A stretch of 64,000 nucleotides of DNA from Propionibacterium sp. (GCA_012517405.1 JAAYVB010000010.1:62001-126000), one strand, 5' to 3'. Shown: positions 25,605-37,100, counted from the stretch's first letter. Numbers and translations: made by a program. The notes: generated from the letters alone by a model not told the origin.

Positions 25605-25842
25605 ATGGCCGGAGCGCAAGATCGATGGTTATCCGCAGAAGACATCTGTGAGTACCTCGGGGTCAGCAGGACACAGCGTACCGCTGGATCGACCGTTCCG
25701 AGATGCCCGCGCACAGGGGTCGGCCGAGGGTGGAGATTTCAAGAAGGACCAAGTGGACGCCTGGATTGAGACTGGACGGGCGGCGGGCAGCCCTGGCAAG
25801 AACAAGAGCAAAGATCAAGCTAGTGGGAGTGACACCAGGTGA
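25605..25842 (+). pseudogene. Excisionase-type helix-turn-helix gene with three single-base frameshifts
   Basis: Joining three frames reconstructs a normal small HTH protein: DRWLSAEDICEYLGVSR, then AYRWIDRSEMPAHR, then GR-WRF, then KKDQVDAWIETGRAAG. The breaks are one missing G near 25670, one extra G in the GGGG near 25715, and one extra T in the TTT near 25738. The final frame ends in a GTGA overlap with the cytosine methyltransferase gene, so it was the first gene of the defence operon, probably its regulator. All three indels lie in or beside short homopolymers, so sequencing error must be excluded. Confidence 0.65.
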
Positions 25843-26921
25843 CGCAGAGGCGCGTGAGCATTAGCGCCGTGGATCTGTTCTGTGGGGCTGGGGGCCTCAC
25901 ACACGGCCTGAGCAAAGCGGGTATCAAGGTCCGAATCGGAGTCGACATTGATCCGGCGTGCCAGTTCCCCTACACCGCTAACAACGAAGCGCAGTTCCTT
26001 CTCCAGTCGGTCAGCGAGCTCAGCGGCGAAGACCTCAGCCAGTACTACACCGCCGGCAGCGTGCGGCTCCTAGCTGGTTGCGCTCCCTGCCAGACATTCT
26101 CTAGCTACAACCAGAAGGCGTCAGAGGAAGACGACCGTTGGTGGCTACTGCGGGACTTCTCCCGTCTAGTAGGCGAAATACTCCCCGAGATCGTGACGAT
26201 GGAGAATGTGGTCGGACTGCTTGACCACAAAGTGTTCGGCGAGTTCGAGAGCTCACTTGAGGGTCACGGCTACGAGGTCATGCATCAGCTGGTCAATTGC
26301 ACCGACTACGGTATACCCCAGCATCGCACCCGTCTGGTGCTGCTGGCATCGCGCCTCGGACCGATCTCATTGCTGCCCCCGAAACACCTGAAGAAGTCCC
26401 AGACGTCCGTGTGGAGGGCCATTGGCGATATGCCCGAGCTGGAAGCCGGTGGATCTGACCCCGATGATCCTCTGCATCAGTCTTCGGCACTGTCGCCGCT
26501 GAATATGAAGCGGATGAAGGCGTCCAAGCAGGGTGGGACCTGGCGCGACTGGCCCGAGGAACTTGTTGCCGAGTGCCATCGCAAGAGGTCTGGAAAGACA
26601 TATCCCGGGGTCTACGGGCGGATGACGAAGCTAGATCCGGCCCCGACTATAACGACACAGTTCTACGGGTTCGGAAACGGTCGCTTCGGTCATCCAACAC
26701 AGGACCGGGCCATCTCCTTGCGAGAAGGTGCTCTGCTCCAGAGTTTCCCCCGTACATACCAGTTCGTGCCTGAGGGACAGCCGGTACGAATGAAAGCCAT
26801 CGGACGGCTCATCGGAAACGCCGTGCCAGTCGCCTTAGGCAAGGTCATCGGCCAGAGCATCAGCGCCCACGTCAAGGCGCACCAAGATGGCCTGGAGCTC
26901 GGCAGGAATTCCCCCGCATGA
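25839..26921 (+). CDS. drmMII: DNA (cytosine-5)-methyltransferase, DrmMII-like
   Basis: The 360-residue enzyme has C5-methyltransferase motifs in order: motif I DLFCGAGGL at 12-20, motif IV with catalytic Cys84 in GCAPCQTFSS, motif VI ENV at 122-124, motif VIII QHRTR at 161-165, and motif X GNAVPVALG near the end. It uses S-adenosylmethionine to methylate cytosine and so could mark host DNA as self. It starts at a GTG overlapping the broken HTH gene and ends in an ATGA overlap with drmD. A cytosine methylase of this kind is the marker of class 2 DISARM, whereas the rest of this operon is class 1. Confidence 0.85.
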   Translation: MTQRRVSISAVDLFCGAGGLTHGLSKAGIKVRIGVDIDPACQFPYTANNEAQFLLQSVSELSGEDLSQYYTAGSVRLLAGCAPCQTFSSYNQKASEEDDRWWLLRDFSRLVGEILPEIVTMENVVGLLDHKVFGEFESSLEGHGYEVMHQLVNCTDYGIPQHRTRLVLLASRLGPISLLPPKHLKKSQTSVWRAIGDMPELEAGGSDPDDPLHQSSALSPLNMKRMKASKQGGTWRDWPEELVAECHRKRSGKTYPGVYGRMTKLDPAPTITTQFYGFGNGRFGHPTQDRAISLREGALLQSFPRTYQFVPEGQPVRMKAIGRLIGNAVPVALGKVIGQSISAHVKAHQDGLELGRNSPA

Positions 26922-29900
26922 CGATCGCCAACGCTTCTGCAACTCCCCTTCCCAATCGAAGTGTTCCCGAACCTGGCCAGCTTGTTGAGGTGCGCCGCCG
27001 CCAGTGGGTTGTGTCCGATGCACCCGGCAGCAGTTCGCTGCCAGGTTCCCGACCGCAACACCTCATCACACTCTCCTCGCTGGACGAGGACGCTCTTGGC
27101 GAAGAGTTGCAGGTCATCTGGGAGCTTGAGCCGGGAGCGCAAGTGCTGGAGAAGGCCGGCCTTCCGTCCATCACGGGCTGGGACTCCGACGAACGCCTCG
27201 AAGCCTTCGTTGATGCTGTGCGCTGGGGTGCCGTCACCAACGCCAGCCGCTCGTCCCTCCAAGCGCCGTTCCGAAGCGGCATCGCCATTGAGGACTACCA
27301 GCTCGACCCGTTGGTCCGCGCCATCGACATGGCCAGAGTCAACCTCCTCATCGCCGACGACGTGGGCCTCGGGAAGACGATTGAGGCGGGCCTCGTCATC
27401 CAGGAACTCCTCGTCCGGCATCGAGCCAGGACCGTCCTGGTCGTGTGTCCAGCCAGCCTCCAGATCAAGTGGCAGACGGAGATGCAAGAGAAGTTCGGCC
27501 TGGAGTTTCGAATCGTTGACACCGACTACGTGAAGAAGCTGCGGCGTAGCCGGGGCATCCAGGCCAACCCTTGGGCCTCATTCCCGCGTCTCATCACATC
27601 AATGGACTGGGCGAAGGCCGGTGAGGGTCTGCGACTACTGAAGGACATCCTGCCCCCGCACATCAGCTACCCGAGGAAGTTTGACATCCTGGTGGTCGAT
27701 GAGGCCCACAACGTCGCCCCGGCGGCGGCAGAGAAGTATACCTTGGAGAGCCAGCGGACCCGGTTGATTCGCACCCTGACCCCGCATTTCGCACATCACC
27801 TGTTCCTGACGGCGACGCCACACAACGGTTACCAGTCATCCTTCACATCGCTGCTTGAACTCCTCGACGACCAACGCTTCGCCCGGTCAGTTCTCCCCGA
27901 CGAGCAGCAACTCCATCGCGTCATGGTGCGCCGCCTCAAGAGCGACATCACCGACGCCGACGGCCATCCGGTATTCCCCGTCCGGAAGTTGGAGCCGCTG
28001 GAGGTGGCCTACACCGACGGGGAACGCCGAGTTTACGCCCTGCTCCAGCAGTACATCGCCGACCGCTCCAAGACCGTCGGCGGCAGCAAGTACGCCTACG
28101 GCACGGATTTCGCCCACAAGCTCCTCAAGAAACGCCTGTTCTCGTCTCCGGAAGCGTTCGCCTCGACCTTGGCGAAGCATCGTGACACGCTGGCCGGGCT
28201 GCGAGCACCAAAGATCACTGACACCTTGGACGACCGCATCCTGCGCAAGGCGATCCTGCGCACGGAAGAGGACCAGGCTGACGACTACGCCCTGGAGGAA
28301 GCCGAGCAGGAGGCAGTGGAGAAGGCCGCCGAGTTGGCACCGCCCCTGTCCAGAGACCAGCGTGACATGCTCGACCGGCTCACGGCCTGGGCCGAGGCAT
28401 CCAGGAACAAGGCGGACTCCAAGGCCAAGGCGATACTCCGGTGGATTGAAGACCACTTAAAGGACGAGGACGGCAACTGGAACGACAAGCGGGTGATCCT
28501 GTTCACCGAGTACCGGGCGAGCCACGCCTGGCTCCACCAGATCCTCGCCGGGCACGGCTACGGCGGCGACCGTCTCACGTTCCTCCACGGCGGGCTCCAG
28601 CCAGACGAGCGGGAGGCCGTCAAGGCTGCGTTCCAGGCCGACCCGTCCGTTGCCCCTGTCCGCATCTTGCTCGCCACGGACGCAGCTTCAGAGGGCATCG
28701 ACCTCCAGAACCACTGCAACTACCTGATCCACGTCGAGATTCCCTGGAACCCCAACGTCATGGAACAGCGCAATGGCCGTATCGACCGCCACGGCCAGAA
28801 ACAAAGCACCGTGTTCATCTGGCACCCAGTGGGCCGAACCCACGACGGCAGCGCATTGACACCAGGCGAGATCGCGGGCGACCACGAGTACCTCATGCGC
28901 GCCGCGTCCAAGGTCGAGTCCATCCGGCAAGACCTCGGCAGCGTCGGGCCGGTCATCGCCAAGCAGATCGAAGAGATCATGCTGGGGCGTCGCACCTCGT
29001 TCAACACGGTTGCCGCCGAGGCCGCAGCCGCCCGCGCGCGACAGTCAGTGAAGGCCGAACGCCAACTCCGGGAGCGTATACAGAACCTGCACCAGCGCCT
29101 TATTGAGGCCAAGGATGACTTCCACATGTCTCCCCGCAACATGGAGCGAGCGGTCGAAGTGGCACTCGACCTGGCCGAGAAGCCGCCGCTCGTCCCAGTG
29201 TCGCTCAAGAACGCTTCCGCCGGGAGCGCCTTCGATGTGCCGCTGCTGACCGGTGCGTGGGGACGAGCTACTCATGGTCTGGAGCACCCGCACACCAAGG
29301 ACCGCCGCCCGATCACGTTCGACCACGCGGTCGCCAAGGACCGCGACGATGTGGTGCTGGCTCATATGAACCATCGCCTCGTCCAAATGTGTCTGCGCTT
29401 GCTGCGCGAGGAAATCTGGTCTCTCGACGACATCAAGAAGCTGTACCGCGTCGCTGTTCGCACCGTCCCCGACGACCTGGCCCTGACTCCGATTGTCTTG
29501 GTCTGGTCGCGCCTCGTCGTCACCGGCGGCGACCACCGTCGTCTACACGAGGAACTCACGCTGTCCGGCGGCGAACTCGGCCACGACCGATTCACCAGGA
29601 TCACACAAGTGGGGCGCCGCAACGACCTCATCGCCGCCGCGTCCAGCGTTGAACCGAGCGAGCGGCTCTTCGCGATCCTCAAACAGCGATTCGAGGCGAA
29701 CGAGGAGGCCATCATGCGGGCAGTCGAAGCCAGATCGGACGAGCGGCTGAGAGAACTGGACAAGACGCTGGCCAGCCGTATGGAAACCGAGGTCGCTGAC
29801 CTCCAGATGATCCTAAATGAGTTGGAAGCGGGCATCCTTAAGGAACTCAACCCTGACGAGGCCGACGGCCAGTTGTACCTGCCGGGCATGTCCCCAGCGG

Positions 29901-30076
29901 AAATGAGCCAAGTGCGCAAGGACATCAGCGCCCTGGAAGCACGGCTGACCAGGATTCCCGAAGAACGCGAAGCAGAGGAAGCAGCCGTCCGGAGGCAATA
30001 CGCTGACCCGGTGGGACGCACGTTTCCCGCCGCTGCCATCTTCCTCATTCCCGAGTCACTTGCAGGAAGGATGTGA
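26918..30076 (+). CDS. drmD: DISARM SNF2-type helicase DrmD
   Basis: The 1,052-residue protein is a SNF2-like superfamily 2 ATPase: motif I DDVGLGKT at 147-154, DEAH at 261-264, motif III TATPHNG near 299, and C-terminal motifs with GIDLQNHCNYLIH and the RapA-style RIDRHGQ box near residue 650. A long helical C-terminal region follows. Length and motif layout suit DrmD, which defines class 1 DISARM. It overlaps the cytosine methylase gene by four bases and is followed after four bases by the adenine methylase gene. It presumably translocates on DNA within the DISARM assembly. Confidence 0.85.
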   Translation: MTIANASATPLPNRSVPEPGQLVEVRRRQWVVSDAPGSSSLPGSRPQHLITLSSLDEDALGEELQVIWELEPGAQVLEKAGLPSITGWDSDERLEAFVDAVRWGAVTNASRSSLQAPFRSGIAIEDYQLDPLVRAIDMARVNLLIADDVGLGKTIEAGLVIQELLVRHRARTVLVVCPASLQIKWQTEMQEKFGLEFRIVDTDYVKKLRRSRGIQANPWASFPRLITSMDWAKAGEGLRLLKDILPPHISYPRKFDILVVDEAHNVAPAAAEKYTLESQRTRLIRTLTPHFAHHLFLTATPHNGYQSSFTSLLELLDDQRFARSVLPDEQQLHRVMVRRLKSDITDADGHPVFPVRKLEPLEVAYTDGERRVYALLQQYIADRSKTVGGSKYAYGTDFAHKLLKKRLFSSPEAFASTLAKHRDTLAGLRAPKITDTLDDRILRKAILRTEEDQADDYALEEAEQEAVEKAAELAPPLSRDQRDMLDRLTAWAEASRNKADSKAKAILRWIEDHLKDEDGNWNDKRVILFTEYRASHAWLHQILAGHGYGGDRLTFLHGGLQPDEREAVKAAFQADPSVAPVRILLATDAASEGIDLQNHCNYLIHVEIPWNPNVMEQRNGRIDRHGQKQSTVFIWHPVGRTHDGSALTPGEIAGDHEYLMRAASKVESIRQDLGSVGPVIAKQIEEIMLGRRTSFNTVAAEAAAARARQSVKAERQLRERIQNLHQRLIEAKDDFHMSPRNMERAVEVALDLAEKPPLVPVSLKNASAGSAFDVPLLTGAWGRATHGLEHPHTKDRRPITFDHAVAKDRDDVVLAHMNHRLVQMCLRLLREEIWSLDDIKKLYRVAVRTVPDDLALTPIVLVWSRLVVTGGDHRRLHEELTLSGGELGHDRFTRITQVGRRNDLIAAASSVEPSERLFAILKQRFEANEEAIMRAVEARSDERLRELDKTLASRMETEVADLQMILNELEAGILKELNPDEADGQLYLPGMSPAEMSQVRKDISALEARLTRIPEEREAEEAAVRRQYADPVGRTFPAAAIFLIPESLAGRM

Positions 30077-30080
30077 AGCC

Positions 30081-33000
30081 ATGCCCGTGACATCCCAACA
30101 AGTCGAGTGGCTCTCACTGGTCGAGACCATCGGCCCCTTCCTCACGGTCCAGGTGCTGGAGCAGGCCTTTCCTCAGGGTCTTGAATCTGTGGAGACCCCG
30201 AGGCGTCAGCAACTGCGGTCGGCCTACGAGGAGTGGCGCGACGCGGTTGACGAAGACGATGAGCTTCTACCAGCCCTCCACGACGCCTGGATCAACCTGG
30301 TACTGAGCGAACTCCTGGGGTATGACGCCGAATCCCTGACCGCTGCCTCCGGTTGGCGAGGAGCCCCGCCAACCGTCTCGCCGTGTGACGGTACGGCGAC
30401 ATTCGGGCCTTCATGGATAGTCCACTCCCTTGGCTCATCCAAGGCGAGGCTCTTCATCAAGACCGTCCCACCGGGCACTCGCCTCGACTCTGTTGCCAAC
30501 GCCGACGGGTGGCTGGTCTCGGAGATAGAACGGATGACCCTCTTGTGCCGTGCGCACGGCGTCCGCCTTGGCTTGGTGACGAACGGCGAGGAATGGGTGC
30601 TGGTCAACGCCCCACTCGACTCGCCGTCTGGCCAGACGACCTGGTACTCCCACTACTGGCTTCAAGAGCCCGCGACGCTTAGAGCCTTCCAGTCCTTGCT
30701 CGGTGTCCGACGTTGCTTCGGCCCAACAGAGGCGACGCTTGAAGCGCTCTTGGACGAGTCACTGAAGCACCAAGACGAGGTGACTGACACCCTTGGCGAG
30801 CAAGTCCGACGGGCCACAGAGGTTCTGATCCAAGCCCTCGACAAGGCCGACGAGGACCGCGACCGCGACCTGCTGCAAGGAGTCTCACCGTCCACGCTTT
30901 ACGAAGCCGGATTGACGGTCATGATGCGGCTAGTCTTCAGCCTCTGCGCCGAAGAGCGCGGTCTGTTCCTGCTTGGCGACCCGATCTACGACCAGAATCT
31001 CGCAGTATCGACGCTGCGCGGTCAACTCGCCGAGGAAGCGGACCAATACGGAGAGGAGGTGCTGGAACGTCGGTACGACGCCTGGGCTCGTCTTCTATCC
31101 GTGTTCCGATCGATCTTCGCTGGCATTGAGCACGAGGACCTGCGAATCCCGGCAATGGGCGGGTCACTTTTCGACCCGGATCGCTACCCCTTCCTGGAGG
31201 GAAGACCATCCGGCACTTCATGGGAGGCCGATGCATCGCATCCCCTCCCTATCGACAACAGGACTGTCCTGCTTCTGCTGAACTCGCTTCAGGTCCTGGA
31301 GCACTCCCACGGGGCGCTCGCGCTGTCCTACCGCGCGCTTGATGTGGAGCAGATAGGGCACGTTTACGAAGGCCTACTTGAACACACAGCAACGCGCGCC
31401 CCGACGGTGGTACTAGGCCTCAAGGGGTCCAGCAAGATTCAGTTGCCCAACGTACAGCTCTCCGAGCTGGAGTCAGCAAGCGCACATGGGCAGATGAGGC
31501 TAATCCAAGTTATTGCGGATCAGACTGGGCGGACGGAAGCTGCGATCAAACGAGACCTTCAGAAGCCGCTCAGGCCCGAACTGACTGCCGCCCTCAGATT
31601 GGCCACCAGCGATGAGAACCTCCGGGAACGCATCCTCCCATACGGCTCTCTGCTGCGGGTCGATGCCTGGGGAGAACTCGTCGTATACCGCCCTGGCGCG
31701 TTCATAGTGGCCGTTTCCGGCAACCGGCGCGTAACTGGGACGCACTACACTCCTAAGACTCTGACCGAGGCCGTTGTAGCCTCCGCTTTGGAACCACTCA
31801 TCTGGGAACCTTCCACCAACCTCAACCAGGAGAGAGTTCTGAAGTCCTCGTCGGCCCTGCTGGGACTGTCCATATGCGACCCAGCGATGGGTTCTGGAGC
31901 GTTCCTGGTCCAGGCCTGCCGTGCCTTGGCAGAAAGAGTCGCACAGGCCTGGGCCGCAGAGGAACTCGAAGGGAAGCGCATCTCCTCTGGCGGACTGTCA
32001 ATGGATGACCTTGGTGAGGCGGAACCTCTTGGCCAGCAAACGGATGAGAGGCTGGCGACTGCGCGAAGGCTTGTTGCGGAGAACTGCCTCTACGGCGTGG
32101 ACATCAATCCGATGGCCGTCGAGCTTGCCAAGCTCTCCATCTGGCTTGTCACCCTGGCTAAGGATCGTCCGTTTGGATTCCTCGACCACAATCTCAAGAC
32201 CGGTGACAGCTTACTCGGGATTCACCATATTGAGCAACTAGTCCAGTTTTCCATGACTCCAACTCAGGGCACCTTCCAGCCGACCATATTCTCTCAGAAA
32301 GTCGAGGACGCCGTGTCCGAGGCCACTGCCCTTAGACTTGAGCTGCGATCTATCCCGATGCGTAGCGCGGTCGAAGTCCGAGAGATGGCTCGACTAAACG
32401 CAGAGGCAATCCACCGGATCGAAGCGGTGAACACCATCGCCGACGTAATTGTGGGAACGTCTCTCGAACACGGTATCAAATCGCCGACCACCAAACAGGT
32501 CATGCGACAGCTGGCTACGCAAGTGGATGACTTGGTTTCCGGGGACGCTCAAGCGCTGTTGCGCGCGTCGGAAATCGCATCCAGCGCGCTGTCTCACGGC
32601 CTTCCGCCAGGGGACCTGCCTCGAAGGCCTTTCCACTGGACCATGGAGTTTCCTGAAGTGTTCGACCGGACTTCGCCGGGATTCGACTGCATCGTCAGCA
32701 ACCCTCCTTACGTCTCCTACTACGGGCGTGACTCGATAGCTGGTAGCGACTCGGCAGTCTTTACCCGGTTTGCCACTGCTCTGTACTCAGAAATAGACAG
32801 TGAGGATGTCCTATCAGGGCGGATCAACCTCTTCCTGCTGTTCCTCACTCGATACACCCAACTCCTGGGGAAAGGCACCTGTGGCGTTGTGCTTCCCGAC
32901 ACCATCGTGACGAATGAGTCGTATTCCAAGATGCGAGCAGCACTGACGAAATCGGGACGAGTTAGGAGAGTCATCCAGTACGACACTCCGCAGTTCCGGA

Positions 33001-34184
33001 ATGCCACCGTAGGCACAGCGGTTGTCCTGATGGGGGCTCCACGGCCTGAAGGCGATGTCCGCCTTGACTTGAGTTCGGCGGGTGAGCACTCCGTTTCCGT
33101 GACTGAGGCTCTGGAGAGCGTTGCAAGACGAACAAACTGTTCATGGCTGCCAATCACGTCGTCTGAGATGCGCCAACTTGGTCTGCCGATGGAAGGCACA
33201 GCCGCCCTGGCGGACTTTGCTGATGTCCGCGACGGCATCAACACTGGCTCCAAGATAACGAGACACAAGCTCATCACAGCAGTCGATGACGGCGACCCCG
33301 CCCTGCGGCCGTGCATGGAAGGCAAGTGGATCTCCCCATTTGTTATTCAAGTGGGCAGTCTCTGGGTTCGGTACGCCCCAGAACGACTATCAAGAGAGGA
33401 CCGCAAGGCCGGAGCATCGTTGGGCAAGCAGTGGATATGGGACTCAGTCAAGATCGTCTACAGGCAGACGGCTCCACGAATCATCGCCGCTGTTGACCCG
33501 TCCGGGTTCGCGGCCAGGAACTCGGTTCATTCAATCGTGCTTCGCCAGCACGACGACACCGTGCTGCACGCCCTGTGCGCTTGCTTAAACTCGAGCTCAT
33601 TCCGTTCCTACTACCAAGCGCAGACAGGCGAGACACGGAAGGTGTTCCCCCAGGTGCATGTCTCGTCGGTGAAGACGCTCCGAGTCCCGTCAGTACTGCT
33701 TGATCCGCAACACGATGTGACACAGAGGCTGGCGGCGCTAGCCAGGCAGGTGGCGGTGGTTGTTCCTCTGGGGGGAGTCCCCCCTGACGGCACCCTCGTC
33801 ACAGACGCGTTGCATCAGATTGATGCCGTAGTGGAACGTCTCTTTGCTTCCACATGGGAGGAAGCGGAGCGAGGTCTCGCGACGCCATACCGTCCTGTGA
33901 CCAACCCTGGCGGCGCAGGCGCAGCTCTTGCATTCCCCAGCGATGGAGACCACAGACAGCAACGTCCACGGCGTGATGATACTGCTGAGACCTCGACCGT
34001 CGTTCTTGAATACTTGGCCGCTACTGGCGGATGGCATGGGAAGGCAGAGGTCGTCGGAGCAACGGGCATCGACTCCTTCGCCTGGTCCACCGCACTTTCA
34101 AAGCTCTTGGCGACTGGACAGGTCGAGCGGCGAGGAGAGACGCGGGGAGCCCAGTACCGGGCCACAGGAGGAGCAGATGAGTGA
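30081..34184 (+). CDS. drmMI: DISARM N6-adenine methyltransferase DrmMI
   Basis: The 1,367-residue protein resembles large type IIG/DrmMI methylases. The SAM motif DPAMGSGAF is at about 600-608 and the catalytic NPPY at 874-877, followed by a target-recognition-like region. The first 550 residues are helical with no clear nuclease signature. The order of motifs indicates N6-adenine methylation. I prefer the ATG at 30081 to a TTG at 30060 because it avoids overlap with drmD and has GGATGTGAAG just upstream. The last codons overlap drmA by eight bases. Confidence 0.85.
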   Translation: MPVTSQQVEWLSLVETIGPFLTVQVLEQAFPQGLESVETPRRQQLRSAYEEWRDAVDEDDELLPALHDAWINLVLSELLGYDAESLTAASGWRGAPPTVSPCDGTATFGPSWIVHSLGSSKARLFIKTVPPGTRLDSVANADGWLVSEIERMTLLCRAHGVRLGLVTNGEEWVLVNAPLDSPSGQTTWYSHYWLQEPATLRAFQSLLGVRRCFGPTEATLEALLDESLKHQDEVTDTLGEQVRRATEVLIQALDKADEDRDRDLLQGVSPSTLYEAGLTVMMRLVFSLCAEERGLFLLGDPIYDQNLAVSTLRGQLAEEADQYGEEVLERRYDAWARLLSVFRSIFAGIEHEDLRIPAMGGSLFDPDRYPFLEGRPSGTSWEADASHPLPIDNRTVLLLLNSLQVLEHSHGALALSYRALDVEQIGHVYEGLLEHTATRAPTVVLGLKGSSKIQLPNVQLSELESASAHGQMRLIQVIADQTGRTEAAIKRDLQKPLRPELTAALRLATSDENLRERILPYGSLLRVDAWGELVVYRPGAFIVAVSGNRRVTGTHYTPKTLTEAVVASALEPLIWEPSTNLNQERVLKSSSALLGLSICDPAMGSGAFLVQACRALAERVAQAWAAEELEGKRISSGGLSMDDLGEAEPLGQQTDERLATARRLVAENCLYGVDINPMAVELAKLSIWLVTLAKDRPFGFLDHNLKTGDSLLGIHHIEQLVQFSMTPTQGTFQPTIFSQKVEDAVSEATALRLELRSIPMRSAVEVREMARLNAEAIHRIEAVNTIADVIVGTSLEHGIKSPTTKQVMRQLATQVDDLVSGDAQALLRASEIASSALSHGLPPGDLPRRPFHWTMEFPEVFDRTSPGFDCIVSNPPYVSYYGRDSIAGSDSAVFTRFATALYSEIDSEDVLSGRINLFLLFLTRYTQLLGKGTCGVVLPDTIVTNESYSKMRAALTKSGRVRRVIQYDTPQFRNATVGTAVVLMGAPRPEGDVRLDLSSAGEHSVSVTEALESVARRTNCSWLPITSSEMRQLGLPMEGTAALADFADVRDGINTGSKITRHKLITAVDDGDPALRPCMEGKWISPFVIQVGSLWVRYAPERLSREDRKAGASLGKQWIWDSVKIVYRQTAPRIIAAVDPSGFAARNSVHSIVLRQHDDTVLHALCACLNSSSFRSYYQAQTGETRKVFPQVHVSSVKTLRVPSVLLDPQHDVTQRLAALARQVAVVVPLGGVPPDGTLVTDALHQIDAVVERLFASTWEEAERGLATPYRPVTNPGGAGAALAFPSDGDHRQQRPRRDDTAETSTVVLEYLAATGGWHGKAEVVGATGIDSFAWSTALSKLLATGQVERRGETRGAQYRATGGADE

Positions 34185-37100
34185 CTATCGCTCGCCAAGC
34201 ACCGAAGGAGACCCCATGACAGCACCGAAGCCGGACCAAGCTCAGGCAAGCCCCCCGATGACACAGAATGCATGGATAGCTCAAGTTCCGGACAAAGGGC
34301 TGAGAGGGTTCCTCATCTCCGTTGAGCGAGTCGTGGGTGACGATGCCATTCAGACTGGTGATGGCCTGCTACTGGTGGGCGGTGAGCCCGCCGAGGCTGT
34401 CGGGATCGGTAGGGTCTACCGGGCACGCGAGAGCATCACGGAGATCACGCTGTACCTTGATGCGCTCCACCACGCCCCAGAGAGTAGGCCCCTCGCTGAC
34501 TTCGGGATCAATGAAGTCGAACTGCCGGACGGCACCGCCCGTATTGAGTGGGCCACGTTCGAGGAGGCGGCGAAGGCGCTGACTGGGACTTCGTTTGGCT
34601 CGCTGCCCATCCTTGACGGGAACACGAAAGAAGAGAAAGCGTACGTCCGGGAGCTTCTTCGGCTCGCCACCATTGATGACCTACTTGGCCCAGCAAATGG
34701 TCCCCGCGAGGAGATTGTGGGCATGAGCGTACGTGATCGTTACCTTGTAGGGAAGCTGTCACCGATGAGCCCGACGAAGGGTGAATCTGAGGTGCTGCCG
34801 TTCACCGAGGAAGAAGTGGCGGATGGTGAAACGCCTGGTGACTTGGTGCCCTATGCCAATGAAGACCACATCAGCCGTGACAACGTTCCCGCGTCCAACC
34901 CGTCTGAGGACGAGGAAGAGCCGGAGATCAACGCCTCAGGTAGCCAGACCTTGGTACCCTCGTCGATGGGCCTGACCTTCTGCGTGGCCGACGACCAGGA
35001 GAGCGTCGAAGTCGCGGCGTCGTGGGGCCAGTATGTGCGAGCTGAGTCTGAAACGACGGGTCGGCGCTGCTGGAAGCGTATCCCCGCTGGCGGCATCATC
35101 ACCGTGCCCTTGGCCGAGGGGCCTATCCCGCCGCGACCGGTCGATCACGTCTCGTCGTCCGTGGTTGTCCAAGGCACGGTCAGCGCTCCCCTCGGTCAGG
35201 GTGACCGGCTGGTGACGCTGTTCCTCATCAACACGCAGGTCATGCCGCCTCAGGGCCAGGATCAAGCCTGGGTCTTCCAGCCCGAGATCATCGTCAGAGA
35301 CACCGAGGGCAGGCCGGTGTTCCGCCGCCGGCCTGTGCTTCAGGAGCAGCACGACGAGGAGCGCCAGTCGCTGGAGATGATCTACCGGCACCGCGTTGAG
35401 TTCGCTACCGGGCACGGCGTGTCCGTTCACGCGACGGTCGATTCCGAGAACCCCGAGCTGGCCATTGAAGTGCGGACAACCGTCATTCCGGAACTGGAGA
35501 TTCAGATCACCGAGGCCCCTGGGGCCGAAGCGGAGGACCGGGCGGCGCTGAGGACGCTGAGGGAGGCCGGGTCTCTCGACATGGCCGCGCTGGCCGATCC
35601 CGAGCAACTGTCGGATGATGACCTCTTGGCGGCGCTCACCGTGTTGGTCGGTGACTACGAGGACTGGATCACGGAGAACGCCGCGACCATCGCTTCCGCG
35701 TTGCAGGGTTTCGACGCTCAGGCCAAGGACGCCCTGGATCGTTGCCAGCAAGTCCTGGAGCGCCTCAAGGAGGGGCTAGCGACGCTCGGCAACAATCCGA
35801 ATGCGATGCGGGCGTTCCGCTTCTCCAACCGGGCGATGGCCAGTCAACGTGTCCGCAGCATTTACGCCAGGAGGCGCCGTCAGGGAGACAGCGTCACGGC
35901 CGAGAGCCTGGACGTGCCCAAGAATCGGACTTGGCATCCGTTCCAGCTTGCGTTTCTGCTGTTGTCGGTCCCGGCGCTTGCGGACCCAACTCACTCGGAT
36001 CGGACTGAGCCGTTGACGGCCTTCGCTGACCTGCTGTGGTTCCCGACCGGTGGCGGCAAGACGGAGGCCTATCTCGGCGTCGCGGCGTTCACCATGGGCA
36101 TCCGCCGACTGCAAGGCAAGCTCGGCGGCTACGACGCGACTCGTGGTCTGGCCGTCATCATGCGCTACACCCTTCGGCTTCTGACCTTGCAGCAATTCCA
36201 ACGCGCCTCGACTCTCATCTGCGCCATGGAACTCCTGCGCAAAGCAGACCCTGGAACATGGGGTGAGACGCCGTTCACGCTCGGCCTGTGGGTCGGCCAG
36301 AAGGTCACTCCGAACACGACCGACGAAAGCCACGAGGCTATCCAGAAGGAACGCGACCACCAGTTCGGCACGGGTTCTACCCCGGCCCAGTTGACGAGTT
36401 GCCCGTGGTGCGGCTCGCCGATCAATCCAGGCCGTGACATCGTGGTGGCGAACTTCCCTGGAGTGGGGAGGACCTTCATCTACTGCTCGGACAAGTACGG
36501 GCGCTGCGAGTTCACCAAGGCCCAATACGCTGACCTCGGCCTTCCTGTGGTCGTGGTGGACGATGAGATCTACCGACGCCCGCCGTCGATGCTGATCGCC
36601 ACGGTGGACAAGTTCGCCATGATGGCCTGGCGAGGCCAAGTCCGGACGCTGTTCGGTAAGGCCACGACCGAGTGCCCACGTCACGGCCTGCTCTGGCCGG
36701 GAAGCCCGTGCCACGGCAACCACGATGCGAGCCATGCCTATCCCGCTACCAGGGTCAAGGCGATCACTCCGCTGCGCCCGCCGGACCTCATCATCCAAGA
36801 CGAGTTCCACCTCATCAGCGGGCCGTTGGGAACCATGGTCGGCTTGTATGAGACCGCCGTCGACGAACTGTCCACCTGGGCCTTGGACGGCAAGAAGGTC
36901 AGGCCCAAGGTGATCGCCTCCACAGCCACCGTTCGCAAGGCCGAGGAACAGGTCAACAACGTGTTTCTCCGCCAAGTGGCGATCTTCCCTCCCCACGGCC
37001 TTGACGTGGAAGACAACTTCTTCTCCGTGCAAAGGTCCATTGAGAAGCAGCCCGGCAGGCTCTACCTGGGCATCTGCGCTCCTGGCAGTTCCCGGCCCGC

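Noticed and set aside
25839..26921. Stand-alone restriction-modification methylase with drmD as its nuclease
   Set aside because: DrmD has helicase motifs but no nuclease motif, and the full drmA-drmB-drmC set follows, so DISARM explains the locus better.
33928..34176. N-terminal extension of drmA
   Set aside because: It overlaps drmMI by about 250 bases and lacks a ribosome site; the ATG at 34177 has AGGAGGAG directly upstream.
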